Origin: Neptuniibacter sp.
GTDB taxonomy: Bacteria; Pseudomonadota; Gammaproteobacteria; Pseudomonadales; Balneatricaceae
Assembly: GCF_024231755.1 (NCBI RefSeq)
Contig: NZ_JAAEQH010000279.1
Span: 1 to 64,000 of the forward strand
DNA: 64,000 nt
Direction of reading: 5' to 3'
Shown here: piece after piece, positions 37,844-45,778 of the stretch
Numbering within the stretch: position 1 is the first letter of the stretch
How the letters are laid out: each line of letters starts with the position of its first letter
Translations under genes and position numbers: made by a program
The notes under the pieces: model-generated
Told to the model about the DNA's origin: nothing
The model's input: only the letters and a program-made list of their open reading frames with translations
Databases searched by the model: none

Positions 37844-38503
37844 TCAGATCGGTAAACTAAAGAGCCAATAGGTTAATCCGGCTGACGGTAAAGCGGCAAT
37901 AAGTAGTTTAACCAGGCTCATATCTTCTCTGGCGGGTTCATCGCCCTGCTCTGTTTTTTTTCCATGAACCATTGCAGGTACCAGCGCTTCTTTAAATTTG
38001 ACCTTGTAGAGAATAATGGCCAGCACATGTATTCCCACCAATATCTGTAAGATCAGCTGAATAACTTCATGAACCTGTCCAGATAGTTCTGACGTATCTC
38101 CACTGACATAGTTATAAAACGGCCCGTTCCAGATGATATCGTCTGTGGACATCATTCCAGTAAGAAGCTGAATAGTTAACAAAACGAGCACAAGCACAAC
38201 CATCATGCTGCCTGGTGGTGTATGACCGTAAGATGGCGTGTGCTTCGATCTGAGCAGATCTTTACTATATGACATTAGCTCCATAGGGCTTAGTTTTAGT
38301 GCGCTGAAACGGGCATAGCGCGTACCTAAAAACCACCAAAGTACGCGGAACAGGATAAGGCCTGACATCAGGTACCCAGCATAGAAATGCCATTCCAATA
38401 GGTCATCACTTTCACCGCTGATAATCATAAAGATAAATAACAGTACCAAGCTCCAGTGAAATATGCGGGTTGGTAGATCCCAGATTTTGACCATTGTGCC
38501 CAT
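37844..38503 (-). CDS. Cytochrome b561-type membrane protein
   Basis: The product (about 219 aa) has four hydrophobic helices and the heme-ligand context of the Ni-hydrogenase-type cytochrome b family: WDLPTRIFHW at the start, EWHFYAGY, and VHEVIQLILQILVGIHVLAI. It should carry electrons between quinol and the periplasmic cytochrome c' next door. I take the second in-frame ATG (38503), as the one at 38515 touches its AAAGG site; this start is uncertain. b561-cytochrome c' pairs are common in marine gammaproteobacteria. It is preceded by a hairpin at 38529. Confidence 0.85.
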   Translation of the reverse strand: MGTMVKIWDLPTRIFHWSLVLLFIFMIISGESDDLLEWHFYAGYLMSGLILFRVLWWFLGTRYARFSALKLSPMELMSYSKDLLRSKHTPSYGHTPPGSMMVVLVLVLLTIQLLTGMMSTDDIIWNGPFYNYVSGDTSELSGQVHEVIQLILQILVGIHVLAIILYKVKFKEALVPAMVHGKKTEQGDEPAREDMSLVKLLIAALPSAGLTYWLFSLPI

Positions 38504-38528
38504 GTTAAAGATCATCCTTTCTAAACGT

Positions 38529-38553
38529 AAAAGGCCTCATCAAGAGGCCTTTT
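38529..38553. terminator. Hairpin between the cytochrome c' and b561 genes
   Basis: AAAAGGCCTC-ATCAA-GAGGCCTTTT is a perfect 10-bp stem with a 5-base loop. The minus-strand T-run is only TTTT, so on that strand it may attenuate transcription from cytochrome c' into b561 and not stop it fully. Confidence 0.7.
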
Positions 38554-38573
38554 CTTTTTTATAACTCGCCTTA

Positions 38574-39035
38574 TTACTTAGCTCTGTACTCTTCATGGCA
38601 TGCTTTACAGGCTTTACCTACAGGGCCAAAACTAGATTTAAGCGCGCCAAGGCCATTACCTGCTTCGCCAGCCAAAGTCTCAACAGCCGCTTTCCAGTTG
38701 CCGCTTTTCTCTTTTACATCTGGAAAGTTTTCCCAGATGCCTGGTTTCGCTTTGGTGTAATCAAGCTGCGAGTTGTCTGAACCTTTTGGCCAGAGCATTC
38801 CGTTGTTCAACTTGCTTAGGCTGTAGATATTATTGGCAGCTGTTGTTGCCTGTTCAGCGTTGTATTCTTTCTTACCCTTCACCATCGCTGCCAGTTGACC
38901 AAAGTTAAACTTCAACATCTGGTAGTAACCCTGGCGGGCTTTGATCTGGTCTTCAAATGGTTTTTCTGCGTAAACTGGAGTAGCGATTACTGCTGTTACT
39001 ACTGTGCTCAGAACGATTTTTCTTAGGTGCTTCAT
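38574..39035 (-). CDS. Cytochrome c' (class II c-type cytochrome)
   Basis: From ATG 39035 (AAAGGA site 9 bp upstream; a TTG two codons earlier is less likely) the product is 153 aa. It has a signal peptide MKHLRKIVLSTVVTAVIATPVYA and a single C-terminal heme site CKACHEEYR. This four-helix periplasmic fold has a five-coordinate heme with His and can bind NO or CO, so roles in NO protection or electron transfer are usual. The b561 gene after it is its likely electron partner. Confidence 0.93.
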   Translation of the reverse strand: MKHLRKIVLSTVVTAVIATPVYAEKPFEDQIKARQGYYQMLKFNFGQLAAMVKGKKEYNAEQATTAANNIYSLSKLNNGMLWPKGSDNSQLDYTKAKPGIWENFPDVKEKSGNWKAAVETLAGEAGNGLGALKSSFGPVGKACKACHEEYRAK

Positions 39036-39129
39036 GCTCAACAGTCCTTTAGTTTCTCACCGAGTTTGACAATCATATCTCAATATATTGGTAGCGGCTA
39101 ATATAGCATTGTTAAGTTAAGTTAAGTTT

Positions 39130-40068
39130 TTATATAACTTTTGTGAGCTTCTTCTTGTCGAGGCTACAGCCTTTAGCGATCTCAATAAACGTGCTGATCT
39201 GTTCATTTGTTGTATCGCTGCTTCTTGTCCCTAAGTGAATAAATTTGTGTATCCCCTCTTCGCCCAAACGTGCCGTCTTGATCGGTAATGTTCCTGAGTA
39301 CTCATCAGCTAACCATTTAGGCAGTGCGGTAACGCCCCTGTTTGCAGCTACCATCTGAATGATAATTTCCGTAGCTTCGATCGTTTTATGTTTTATAGGG
39401 CGGCAGTTATCAGGTAACAGAAACTTTTGAAACAGATCTAGCCGCTCAATAGACACGGGGTATGTGATTAAGGTCTCTTTATTTAGGTCCTGTGGTTTTA
39501 GTGATTCTCTTTGTGAGAGAGGGTTGTCATCACTAACTACAGCAACGAGTTCATATTCGAACACGGGTTCAAAGTTTATCGCACTCAGCTCTATTGGGTC
39601 AGGTGTTACTAGAATATCAATATCATGGTTGAGTAGTGCTGCTATGCCACCAAACTGGAACCGTTGTTTAACATCCAGGTCTATTCCTTGGAACCTATTC
39701 AGGTAAGCAGCCGAGACTGTTGTTAGCCACTGATAACAAGGGTGACATTCCATACCTATATGTAGGTTGCCGACTTCATTATTAGCAAACTCTTTTAGTT
39801 TGCTATCTACTCTTTCAAGTTGAGGCAGGATGCGTTCAGCTTCCTTCAAAAGGTAGTTACCAGATGGAGTAAGATGGATATTTCTCCCTCTTTTCTCCCA
39901 AAGCTCACAGCCTAGGACATCCTCTAATTTTCGGATGGTATGGCTTAGCGCTGATTGAGTGAGGCAGAGTTTGTCTGCAGCAGCGGTTAACGAGCCCTGA
40001 CGATTTATCTCCCTGAGTATTTTTAAATGTGCTCTTTCTATCAATTTTGGTCCATCAACAAAGGCCAT
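39130..40068 (-). CDS. MetR-like LysR-family regulator
   Basis: The 312-aa protein has the N-terminal LysR winged HTH (LREINRQGSLTAAADKLCLTQSALSHTIRKLE) and a co-inducer domain. IGMECHPCYQWL, ETLITYPVSIERLD and MVAANRGVTALPKWLADEY match the MetR subgroup, which senses homocysteine and controls methionine genes. No metE or metH is adjacent and I see no clear TGAA-N5-TTCA box, so the target is unknown. It is upstream of, and on the same strand as, the cytochrome c' gene, 89 bp apart. MetR assignment is by resemblance. Confidence 0.8.
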   Translation of the reverse strand: MAFVDGPKLIERAHLKILREINRQGSLTAAADKLCLTQSALSHTIRKLEDVLGCELWEKRGRNIHLTPSGNYLLKEAERILPQLERVDSKLKEFANNEVGNLHIGMECHPCYQWLTTVSAAYLNRFQGIDLDVKQRFQFGGIAALLNHDIDILVTPDPIELSAINFEPVFEYELVAVVSDDNPLSQRESLKPQDLNKETLITYPVSIERLDLFQKFLLPDNCRPIKHKTIEATEIIIQMVAANRGVTALPKWLADEYSGTLPIKTARLGEEGIHKFIHLGTRSSDTTNEQISTFIEIAKGCSLDKKKLTKVI

Positions 40069-40308
40069 GAAAACAGGCTGTTATTCTTCATGATTGCTGT
40101 TCTCTATCCTAATGAAAAATATTGGGAGAAAGATGAATGGTATTACTACTAAGCCCTGTACTTAAATTCTGGTGCACTTTGAACGGGTTATAAAGGGAAC
40201 TGAAACTAGCTTTTACTGTTAAGAGATATTTTATTCTGGACGATAAGAAGGTCTGTATGGCCTTATCTAATGCTCTATTCTCTAAGGCAGCTTCTGCCCA
40301 GGTTGGCT

Positions 40309-41823
40309 TTATGCTGCTGAAGGCAGTTCAAACTCAAACTTGGTCCCTTGATCTGGTTTACTCTCAACCCTTATAGGGCAGTTATGAAGATCCAAAATAC
40401 GTTTAACAATTGCAAGCCCCAGACCGTTTGACTCGGTTCCTTTTCTGCTTTTATCAGCGTTGGCGTAAAAGCGATTGAAGATGTGAGGTAGATCCTCCTG
40501 TCCAATACCTACCCCGTTATCCATAATGCTCACCTTGATTGGTTTATATTGCTGCTCTGTATTTTGTTCTAGTACAAAAGTGATTTCACCACTCATAGGC
40601 GTATGTGCAATAGCATTGCGCACTAGGTTCTCAAAGACGCGTTGGATCAGACTTATATCTGCGATCACCGAGATGTTTTCTTGTGGGCTTTCTAGCCGCC
40701 AGGTAATTCCCTTCTTCTGCAATTCCAGCTCAAACTCTTGCATAGTGTCATACACCAACTCAGTTAGTGAGAAGCTTTCTACGTTGGGGGATGTGGTTGC
40801 CGCTTCTAGCTTTGAAAGCTCAAACAGCTCGCCAACAAGATTACTCAATCGTTTTGAGCTGCTCATCGCGGTGTTCAGATAATACTGTCGTTGCTCTTTA
40901 GTGAGGCTATTATCTTTGATAATTAAGGTTTCAAGATAACCTTGAATCGATGCTAAGGGGGTTCTTAGGTCATGGGAAACATTGGAGATCAGTTCTCTTC
41001 TCGTTTGATCAGACTCTTTGAGTAATTGAAATTGTCGGCTTATTTCATCCGACATCTCTTCAAAGGTTGAAGTCAGAAGAGTGATTTCATCTGTACTTTT
41101 CACATCACTTTCAGCCTTATCGCATGCGACTGTTTTAGTGTGCTGTTGGGTAAAGTTACAAATTTGATGTGTAAGGTTGTGAAGCCTGCTCAAAATCATT
41201 CTGAAGACAAGCAATCCACAAAGCACGGCTAATAGAGAGACCAATGCAATGTTTACTATCAACATGCTTGCACTGTAGCTCTTCGATGCCAAAGTGGTGA
41301 TGTCTTCGTACAGGCTGCTACCCAAAACTACATACAAATAGCCATGCAGTTCACCTTCTATTCTTAGCTCTGTTGCTGAGAAAACTTTATGTTGGTTATT
41401 TGCTTTAGGGTCCTGGGCATAGATTGGTAGTTCGTTGCTAGTTGCTAATATGAATTGTCGAATAGGCGCCAAGTCGATATGAGTTTGTTTTATCTTTCCT
41501 TGTTCTTGCCCATGAGCAATGACATTACCATCCCTATCAAGAAGGTAAGCTTCAACCATTGGGTTGATAATCATGGCTTGCTGGGAAAGCTGTTTAATTG
41601 CGTCTAAGTTAACGCTGTTTTCCCGGCCAGAAAGAAGTTGGTATTCGTCGTTAATGTACATAGCAATGCTGGCATTAAGCTTTTGAATGGATTCTTCATG
41701 GAATCGATTCATCCAATATTGGGTGCTTAATAACATAAAGACCCCTGACGCAAAAACTATCCCGATGAGAGCAATCGCCAGTTTTGTATTGAGTGGGCTT
41801 TTAATCCAGTAGGGTAATGCCAT
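40309..41823 (-). CDS. Membrane sensor histidine kinase
   Basis: The 504-aa protein has two membrane helices (about 13-33 and 184-208) enclosing a periplasmic sensor of some 150 residues. HAMP-like DEITLLTSTFEEMSDEI, a HisKA segment VSHDLRTPL (His284) and a HATPase with NLVRNAIAHT, DNGVGIG and GLGLAIVKRI follow. It autophosphorylates and passes phosphate to the regulator encoded just before it. The two genes are 22 bp apart. The signal is unknown; the divergent outer-membrane gene at 42850 is a plausible target of the pair. Confidence 0.92.
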   Translation of the reverse strand: MALPYWIKSPLNTKLAIALIGIVFASGVFMLLSTQYWMNRFHEESIQKLNASIAMYINDEYQLLSGRENSVNLDAIKQLSQQAMIINPMVEAYLLDRDGNVIAHGQEQGKIKQTHIDLAPIRQFILATSNELPIYAQDPKANNQHKVFSATELRIEGELHGYLYVVLGSSLYEDITTLASKSYSASMLIVNIALVSLLAVLCGLLVFRMILSRLHNLTHQICNFTQQHTKTVACDKAESDVKSTDEITLLTSTFEEMSDEISRQFQLLKESDQTRRELISNVSHDLRTPLASIQGYLETLIIKDNSLTKEQRQYYLNTAMSSSKRLSNLVGELFELSKLEAATTSPNVESFSLTELVYDTMQEFELELQKKGITWRLESPQENISVIADISLIQRVFENLVRNAIAHTPMSGEITFVLEQNTEQQYKPIKVSIMDNGVGIGQEDLPHIFNRFYANADKSRKGTESNGLGLAIVKRILDLHNCPIRVESKPDQGTKFEFELPSAA

Positions 41824-41845
41824 TGCTTTTACCTATTCTGTACTG

Positions 41846-42559
41846 CTATGCAGACAACGTTTTCTCTTCTAGTTTGTACCCTACGCCCCAGACGGTAACG
41901 ATGATTTCTGGATTGTTAGGATCCCTTTCAATTTTTGATCTAAGCCTGTTTATATGAGAGTTGACGGTATGTTCATAACCTTCGTGTCCATAACCCCAAA
42001 CGTTGTCTAGAAGCTCAGAACGCTTAAACACGCGGCCTGGGTGTTTTGCAAAGTACTTAAGAAGATCAAATTCACGTGATGTCAGTTCTATGCCTCGACC
42101 ATGCAGTTCAATTTGGTGGTGAGCATCATCAACCACTAAAGAGCCTACAGTGACTTGAGTTTCTGGAATTGAACTTTTTTCTTTCAGTGCTGCCTCTCTA
42201 CGGAACACTGCCTTAATACGTGCAATTAGCTCCATAATGCTAAAGGGCTTTGTGATGTAATCGTCTGCCCCCAGGTCTAATCCCAGAACCCTATCTAGCT
42301 CAGTTGCTCGGGAGGTCAGTAACAAGATAGGGACATAGCTGTGCTCTTTTCTGAGTTTCCTGCATATCTCTAGCCCAGAAGGACCTGGCAGCTGTATATC
42401 TAAAATGATCATGTCCCAGTTTTCGTTCAGGCTTTTATACAATCCTTCATGACCATCTTTTGCATGGTCAACCTTTGCGCCTAAATCACTTAAATGCAGT
42501 AATAGAATCTGTGCAATCTCTTCCTGGTCTTCAATTACCAGAATCCTTTTGTTTTCCAT
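41846..42559 (-). CDS. OmpR/PhoB-family response regulator
   Basis: The 237-aa protein has an N-terminal receiver (acidic Glu10-Asp11, phospho-acceptor Asp54 in MIILDIQLPG, the KPF lysine near 105) and a C-terminal winged helix of the OmpR type (LTSREFDLLKYFAKHPGRVFKRSELLDNVWG, HINRLRSKIE). It is transcribed with the kinase downstream and is divergent from the outer-membrane barrel gene. The 290-bp spacer is the natural place for its binding sites. Domain content is complete and unremarkable. Confidence 0.95.
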   Translation of the reverse strand: MENKRILVIEDQEEIAQILLLHLSDLGAKVDHAKDGHEGLYKSLNENWDMIILDIQLPGPSGLEICRKLRKEHSYVPILLLTSRATELDRVLGLDLGADDYITKPFSIMELIARIKAVFRREAALKEKSSIPETQVTVGSLVVDDAHHQIELHGRGIELTSREFDLLKYFAKHPGRVFKRSELLDNVWGYGHEGYEHTVNSHINRLRSKIERDPNNPEIIVTVWGVGYKLEEKTLSA

Positions 42560-42849
42560 ATGGCCCTTCTCAATTCTTTAGTGCTTCTTTTTTTCTACGA
42601 AGCAGTCTTGTTGAAGTGTGACAACCCGGAAGCTAATAAATTCTATATGACAATTATCACGTGAATATCACAGCGTATTTATATTCATCACAAACCGTGA
42701 GATCTGTTTCTTCTCCGTGAATGTTGCGGATATTTTCTTAAGAATTTCCTTACTTCTGCTGGATAATCGTGTCGTCTACTTTCCTTAAACTACGACAGTC
42801 CCCTCGATTACTTAGGGCAGTTAGCCCAACAGAAACAAAGGAAACAGAG
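42560..42849. promoter_or_regulatory. Divergent promoter region between regulator and barrel protein
   Basis: This 290-bp spacer holds two repeated CGTGA segments (ATCACGTGAATATCAC near 42656 and CTCCGTGAATG near 42714) and TTCTTAAGAATTTCCTTAC near 42734, with CTTAAG and CTTAC 12 bp apart. These are possible response-regulator direct repeats. No gene is seen on either strand. Confidence 0.35.
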
Positions 42850-43512
42850 ATGATAAAAGTTAAAGATCTAGGCTTTACTGCGTTGATGCTTGGTTCACTA
42901 GGTATAAGCGCAAGTGCATTAGCTGCGGATGGGTTTTATGCAGGCGCTAAACTCCAGAGCTCTACATTTGGGCATGAGCTTCAGCGAAATACGGGAGCTG
43001 CTGATAATCCTAGTATTACTACTTTTGCAGAGGAAACAGATGTTGCTGGTGGCGTTTTTCTTGGTTACAAAATGCATGTAACTGATGATACCTTTGTCGC
43101 TGCTGAGCTGTTTTATAACTCTGAAAGTGCTTCTACGACAAACATCAATAATATGCTCCAGACACAACTTGAACTGGAATCAACATACGGTGTCAATTTC
43201 AAGGCAGGTGTAGACGTTACAGAAAAGTTCTCTGTTTATGGTATCGCCGGAGCAACTTGGCTGGACTTCGATATTCACAATAGCTACCCATTCGCGCCAC
43301 CCATGCGTAGCGGTAGCACAGATGAGGTCGGTTTAAGTCTTGGTGCTGGTTTTGAATATCAGGTCGACAGTGCTTGGTCTGTCAAAGGTGAATATGTACA
43401 GGTTAAAGATGTGAATTTTGATCCTCTGCCTGAAGTCGCGATCCCTGGGAAGATTAACCCTAACGAGGTCGACTACGATAGCCTTTCTATTGCTGTCAGC
43501 TATTCCTTCTAA
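42850..43512 (+). CDS. Outer-membrane beta-barrel protein (OmpW/OmpA-like barrel)
   Basis: From ATG 42850 (AGGAAA site 8 bp upstream) the product is 220 aa. It has a signal peptide ending SASALAADG and alternating hydrophobic strands (FYAGAKLQ, GGVFLGYK, FVAAELFYN). The last strand, SIAVSYSF, ends in phenylalanine, as in eight-stranded small barrels. I chose this start over an in-frame ATG at 42769, which adds residues before the signal peptide. It lies divergent from a two-component system, a frequent arrangement for regulated porins. Ligand is unknown. Confidence 0.85.
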   Translation: MIKVKDLGFTALMLGSLGISASALAADGFYAGAKLQSSTFGHELQRNTGAADNPSITTFAEETDVAGGVFLGYKMHVTDDTFVAAELFYNSESASTTNINNMLQTQLELESTYGVNFKAGVDVTEKFSVYGIAGATWLDFDIHNSYPFAPPMRSGSTDEVGLSLGAGFEYQVDSAWSVKGEYVQVKDVNFDPLPEVAIPGKINPNEVDYDSLSIAVSYSF

Positions 43513-43544
43513 AAGTCTCTACCCCCCCCCTTCGTTAGAGATGT

Positions 43545-43560
43545 TGTTTCACGTGAAACT
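43545..43560. other. parS: parS-like site 1
   Basis: TGTTTCACGTGAAACT matches the bacterial parS consensus TGTTTCACGTGAAACA at 15 of 16 positions. It lies 33 bp after the barrel gene. ParB, encoded at the left edge, should nucleate here. Confidence 0.85.
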
Positions 43561-43580
43561 TTTAGTTTTATATAAAACAT

Positions 43581-43596
43581 TGTTTCACGTGGAACA
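43581..43596. other. parS: parS-like site 2
   Basis: TGTTTCACGTGGAACA differs from the consensus only at one arm position (GGAACA), a variant found in functional sites. It is 20 bp after site 1, giving a tandem pair. Confidence 0.85.
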
Positions 43597-43628
43597 AATT
43601 AAATACCAAATTATAAATACAAAGATAT

Positions 43629-44984
43629 TTAGTAGGTTGAACTGGTTTTTGCTGACCCCCAGGTTTTATCAATAAATCTGATGAAATCATGATTGTCAGT
43701 TAGTAGCTGGCTTCCCTTATTAATCAACTTATCTACCTGATCCTGCTGTAGGGTGAAGCTTGTTGGTATACTGTTGAAGTATGCTCTTTCCTCTGGATCA
43801 GTTAGATCCTGCAGTCGCAATTTTACAAAGTAAGGCGTAACTTTGTTTTGTGTGGTGCTAATGCTTGCTGCCCATTCTTCAAGTTTGGACTCAAATAACT
43901 TTAATGTGGCGGCATTGTATCTATGAATTTGAATGTCTGTGACTGCATTAATCGACTCACTTAAGCTTGGCTCTTCAAGGCTAGTGTCCATTTTGTGTTG
44001 CGGTTCAGTGGAGGCGTCAACAACAATGACTATTGCTGCCTCGGGGTAGTCCTTATTTCTGTTACTGCTGAGCGCTTCAGCACCACCTGCTAATTCGACA
44101 GTTTCGTAGATAGCTCTCAGACCAAGGTTGTCTGTTATACCCCCGTCGACAAGGTGGATATATTGTCTGTTGTTCTTATCGGTCAGAGTTTCAAGTTTTT
44201 TGATTACCAGTGACATCTCTTCATCATTGGCAAGTCTTGCTTTCGCTCTCTTAAGCCATCCAGGCACGCCCTGACCGCAGCCTTGGTAGTTTCTAACGAC
44301 AATAGGATTGAACAGTAATGGTACTGCTGCTGATGCGACAACGGCTCTTGATACGGGAAACACACTCACATCAGAGCACAACAAATCAAAGTATTCGGGG
44401 GTGAATGACAGGCGTACGCCCCTCCCTAAATCTGAGCTGTTGAGAATGATATTGGGGCCAGCTCCTTGTGTAAGTTGTGATATCTGGGCACCAGAAAATA
44501 GCTGTTGGTCAAAGTATTCTATTGCTGCCTCACTTCTCCCTTTGTTGCTTGATAGATGTGAGAGTGAAGAGGCTCTCCTTACTATCTGGCTTTCATTGTC
44601 TTGGTAAAGAAAGTTCTCTCTGTATTCTGTGAATATTCGTTTACCGTTTAGCCCGTAGTAAGCTGCTGTAATGGATCCGCCGGATACGGCGCTAATGCTG
44701 TCTACTTCATCTAGCAGTGTCTTTTTATCACTTAACTTTATGCTTTCCAGAGCTTGTAGTACGCCGAATGATAGGGCTGCTGCTCTGCTGCCCCCTCCTG
44801 AGAAAGCAAGGATAATGGTTGCATCGTTCTCGTTTATCCGTGCTCTTTCTCTCTGTGTGTTAAGTGAGAGCTCATTTACTGAGAGTTTCTCTGTATTCTC
44901 TATTACACCGTATGATGTGCAGGCTGATAGAAAGCAGCTAAAGAATGTGACAATTAATAATTTAGCTGTTGTTGAAAGTTCCAT
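43629..44984 (-). CDS. Patatin-like phospholipase lipoprotein
   Basis: The product (about 451 aa from ATG 44984; the ATG at 44996 lacks a ribosome site) has a lipoprotein signal with lipobox LSAC, so it is probably lipid-anchored. The patatin fold has the oxyanion stretch FSGGGSRAAALSFGVL, the nucleophile motif AVSGGSITAAY and the catalytic Asp in LVDGGITDNLG. It should hydrolyse acyl esters of lipids in the envelope. It follows gmhB in the place where plsC is often found. No other lipase genes are near. Confidence 0.9.
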   Translation of the reverse strand: MELSTTAKLLIVTFFSCFLSACTSYGVIENTEKLSVNELSLNTQRERARINENDATIILAFSGGGSRAAALSFGVLQALESIKLSDKKTLLDEVDSISAVSGGSITAAYYGLNGKRIFTEYRENFLYQDNESQIVRRASSLSHLSSNKGRSEAAIEYFDQQLFSGAQISQLTQGAGPNIILNSSDLGRGVRLSFTPEYFDLLCSDVSVFPVSRAVVASAAVPLLFNPIVVRNYQGCGQGVPGWLKRAKARLANDEEMSLVIKKLETLTDKNNRQYIHLVDGGITDNLGLRAIYETVELAGGAEALSSNRNKDYPEAAIVIVVDASTEPQHKMDTSLEEPSLSESINAVTDIQIHRYNAATLKLFESKLEEWAASISTTQNKVTPYFVKLRLQDLTDPEERAYFNSIPTSFTLQQDQVDKLINKGSQLLTDNHDFIRFIDKTWGSAKTSSTY

Positions 44985-45085
44985 CTCTTGTCCCATCTTT
45001 AGGTTTTGTGCATGATTTGCTTAAGTTAGGGCTATGCCGAATGCTAATAAGTATTTCGGCTATCTGCTGATCTTTTGGTTGCCTA

Positions 45086-45101
45086 TGTTTCACGTGAAAC
45101 A
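45086..45101. other. parS: parS site 3, perfect
   Basis: TGTTTCACGTGAAACA is identical to the consensus. It forms the core of a larger perfect palindrome (45081-45106, arms GCCTATGTTTCAC and its complement), between the patatin gene and gmhB. Confidence 0.93.
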
Positions 45102-45131
45102 TAGGCGAAAATAAATAGACTCATTGAATTT

Positions 45132-45689
45132 TTAGTTCAGTATTGAGTCCGCAAATGCTCTCAGGTTGTCAAAAACTATAGTACCGTTTGGTAGTTCCTT
45201 GCCAGCACTGAGTGTTCTTTCTCCTTTACCTGTTCTAACAAGTATCGTAGTGCAATTGAGCTTAGAACCAGCCTCTAGATCTCTAAGGCTATCCCCTACT
45301 GTTGTGCAGCCTGTTAGGTCATCGAGTTTAAATTTGTCAGCAATGGTGCGGAACATTCCGGGCAGTGGTTTCCTGCAGTCGCAGTTGTCGTCCGGCCCGT
45401 GTGGGCAAAATTCTATAGAGTGAATTTTGCCACCGTTTGACTCTACAAGAGATCTAAGCTTCTCATGCATCGCGTCTAGGGTCGCCAAAGTAAAATATTT
45501 CCTTGCTAAGCCAGATTGGTTTGTAGCGATGCAAATAGTGAATCCGGCTTTGTGTAGGTCTGCGATTGCTTCAATGCTCCCTTCAATAGGTATCCACTCA
45601 TCAACAGACTTTACGTATTCATCAGAGTCTTGGTTTATTACACCGTCCCTATCTAGGATTATTAATTTTTCTGGGGGTATCGTATTCAC
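45132..45689 (-). CDS. gmhB: D-glycero-beta-D-manno-heptose-1,7-bisphosphate 7-phosphatase
   Basis: The 185-aa HAD phosphatase has the nucleophile motif LDRDGVINQD, ATNQSGLARK as motif II and the zinc-binding loop CPHGPDDNCDCRKP, the family signature. It dephosphorylates heptose bisphosphate in ADP-heptose synthesis for LPS core. Length matches E. coli GmhB (191 aa). It follows glyS, a common gammaproteobacterial order; the terminator and a parS site lie between. It is one of the few LPS genes in the window. Confidence 0.93.
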   Translation of the reverse strand: MNTIPPEKLIILDRDGVINQDSDEYVKSVDEWIPIEGSIEAIADLHKAGFTICIATNQSGLARKYFTLATLDAMHEKLRSLVESNGGKIHSIEFCPHGPDDNCDCRKPLPGMFRTIADKFKLDDLTGCTTVGDSLRDLEAGSKLNCTTILVRTGKGERTLSAGKELPNGTIVFDNLRAFADSILN

Positions 45690-45712
45690 TTCAGGTACCA
45701 GTTCTGCTGTTA

Positions 45713-45728
45713 TGTTTCACGTGGAACA
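45713..45728. other. parS: parS-like site 4
   Basis: TGTTTCACGTGGAACA equals site 2. It sits in the gmhB-glyS spacer, 3 bp before the glyS terminator hairpin. Confidence 0.85.
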
Positions 45729-45730
45729 AA

Positions 45731-45757
45731 AAAAGCCGGCTATGTAAGCCGGCTTTT
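45731..45757 (-). terminator. glyS rho-independent terminator
   Basis: AAAAGCCGGC-TATGTAA-GCCGGCTTTT is a perfect stem, and on the minus strand TTTTTTT follows after the hairpin. It should end the glyQ-glyS transcript. Confidence 0.88.
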
Positions 45758-45778
45758 ATTTTATCTAAATGGCTGGGA

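Noticed and set aside
40069-40308. Short plus-strand frame after the LysR gene
   Set aside because: Fewer than 20 codons and no conserved features.
42655-42672. CACGTG in the regulator-barrel spacer as a parS site
   Set aside because: ATCACGTGAATA lacks the TGTTTC/GAAACA arms.
43521-43530. Run of nine C bases as a phase-variation tract
   Set aside because: It lies after the stop of the barrel gene and outside any coding frame; could be a sequencing artefact or chance.
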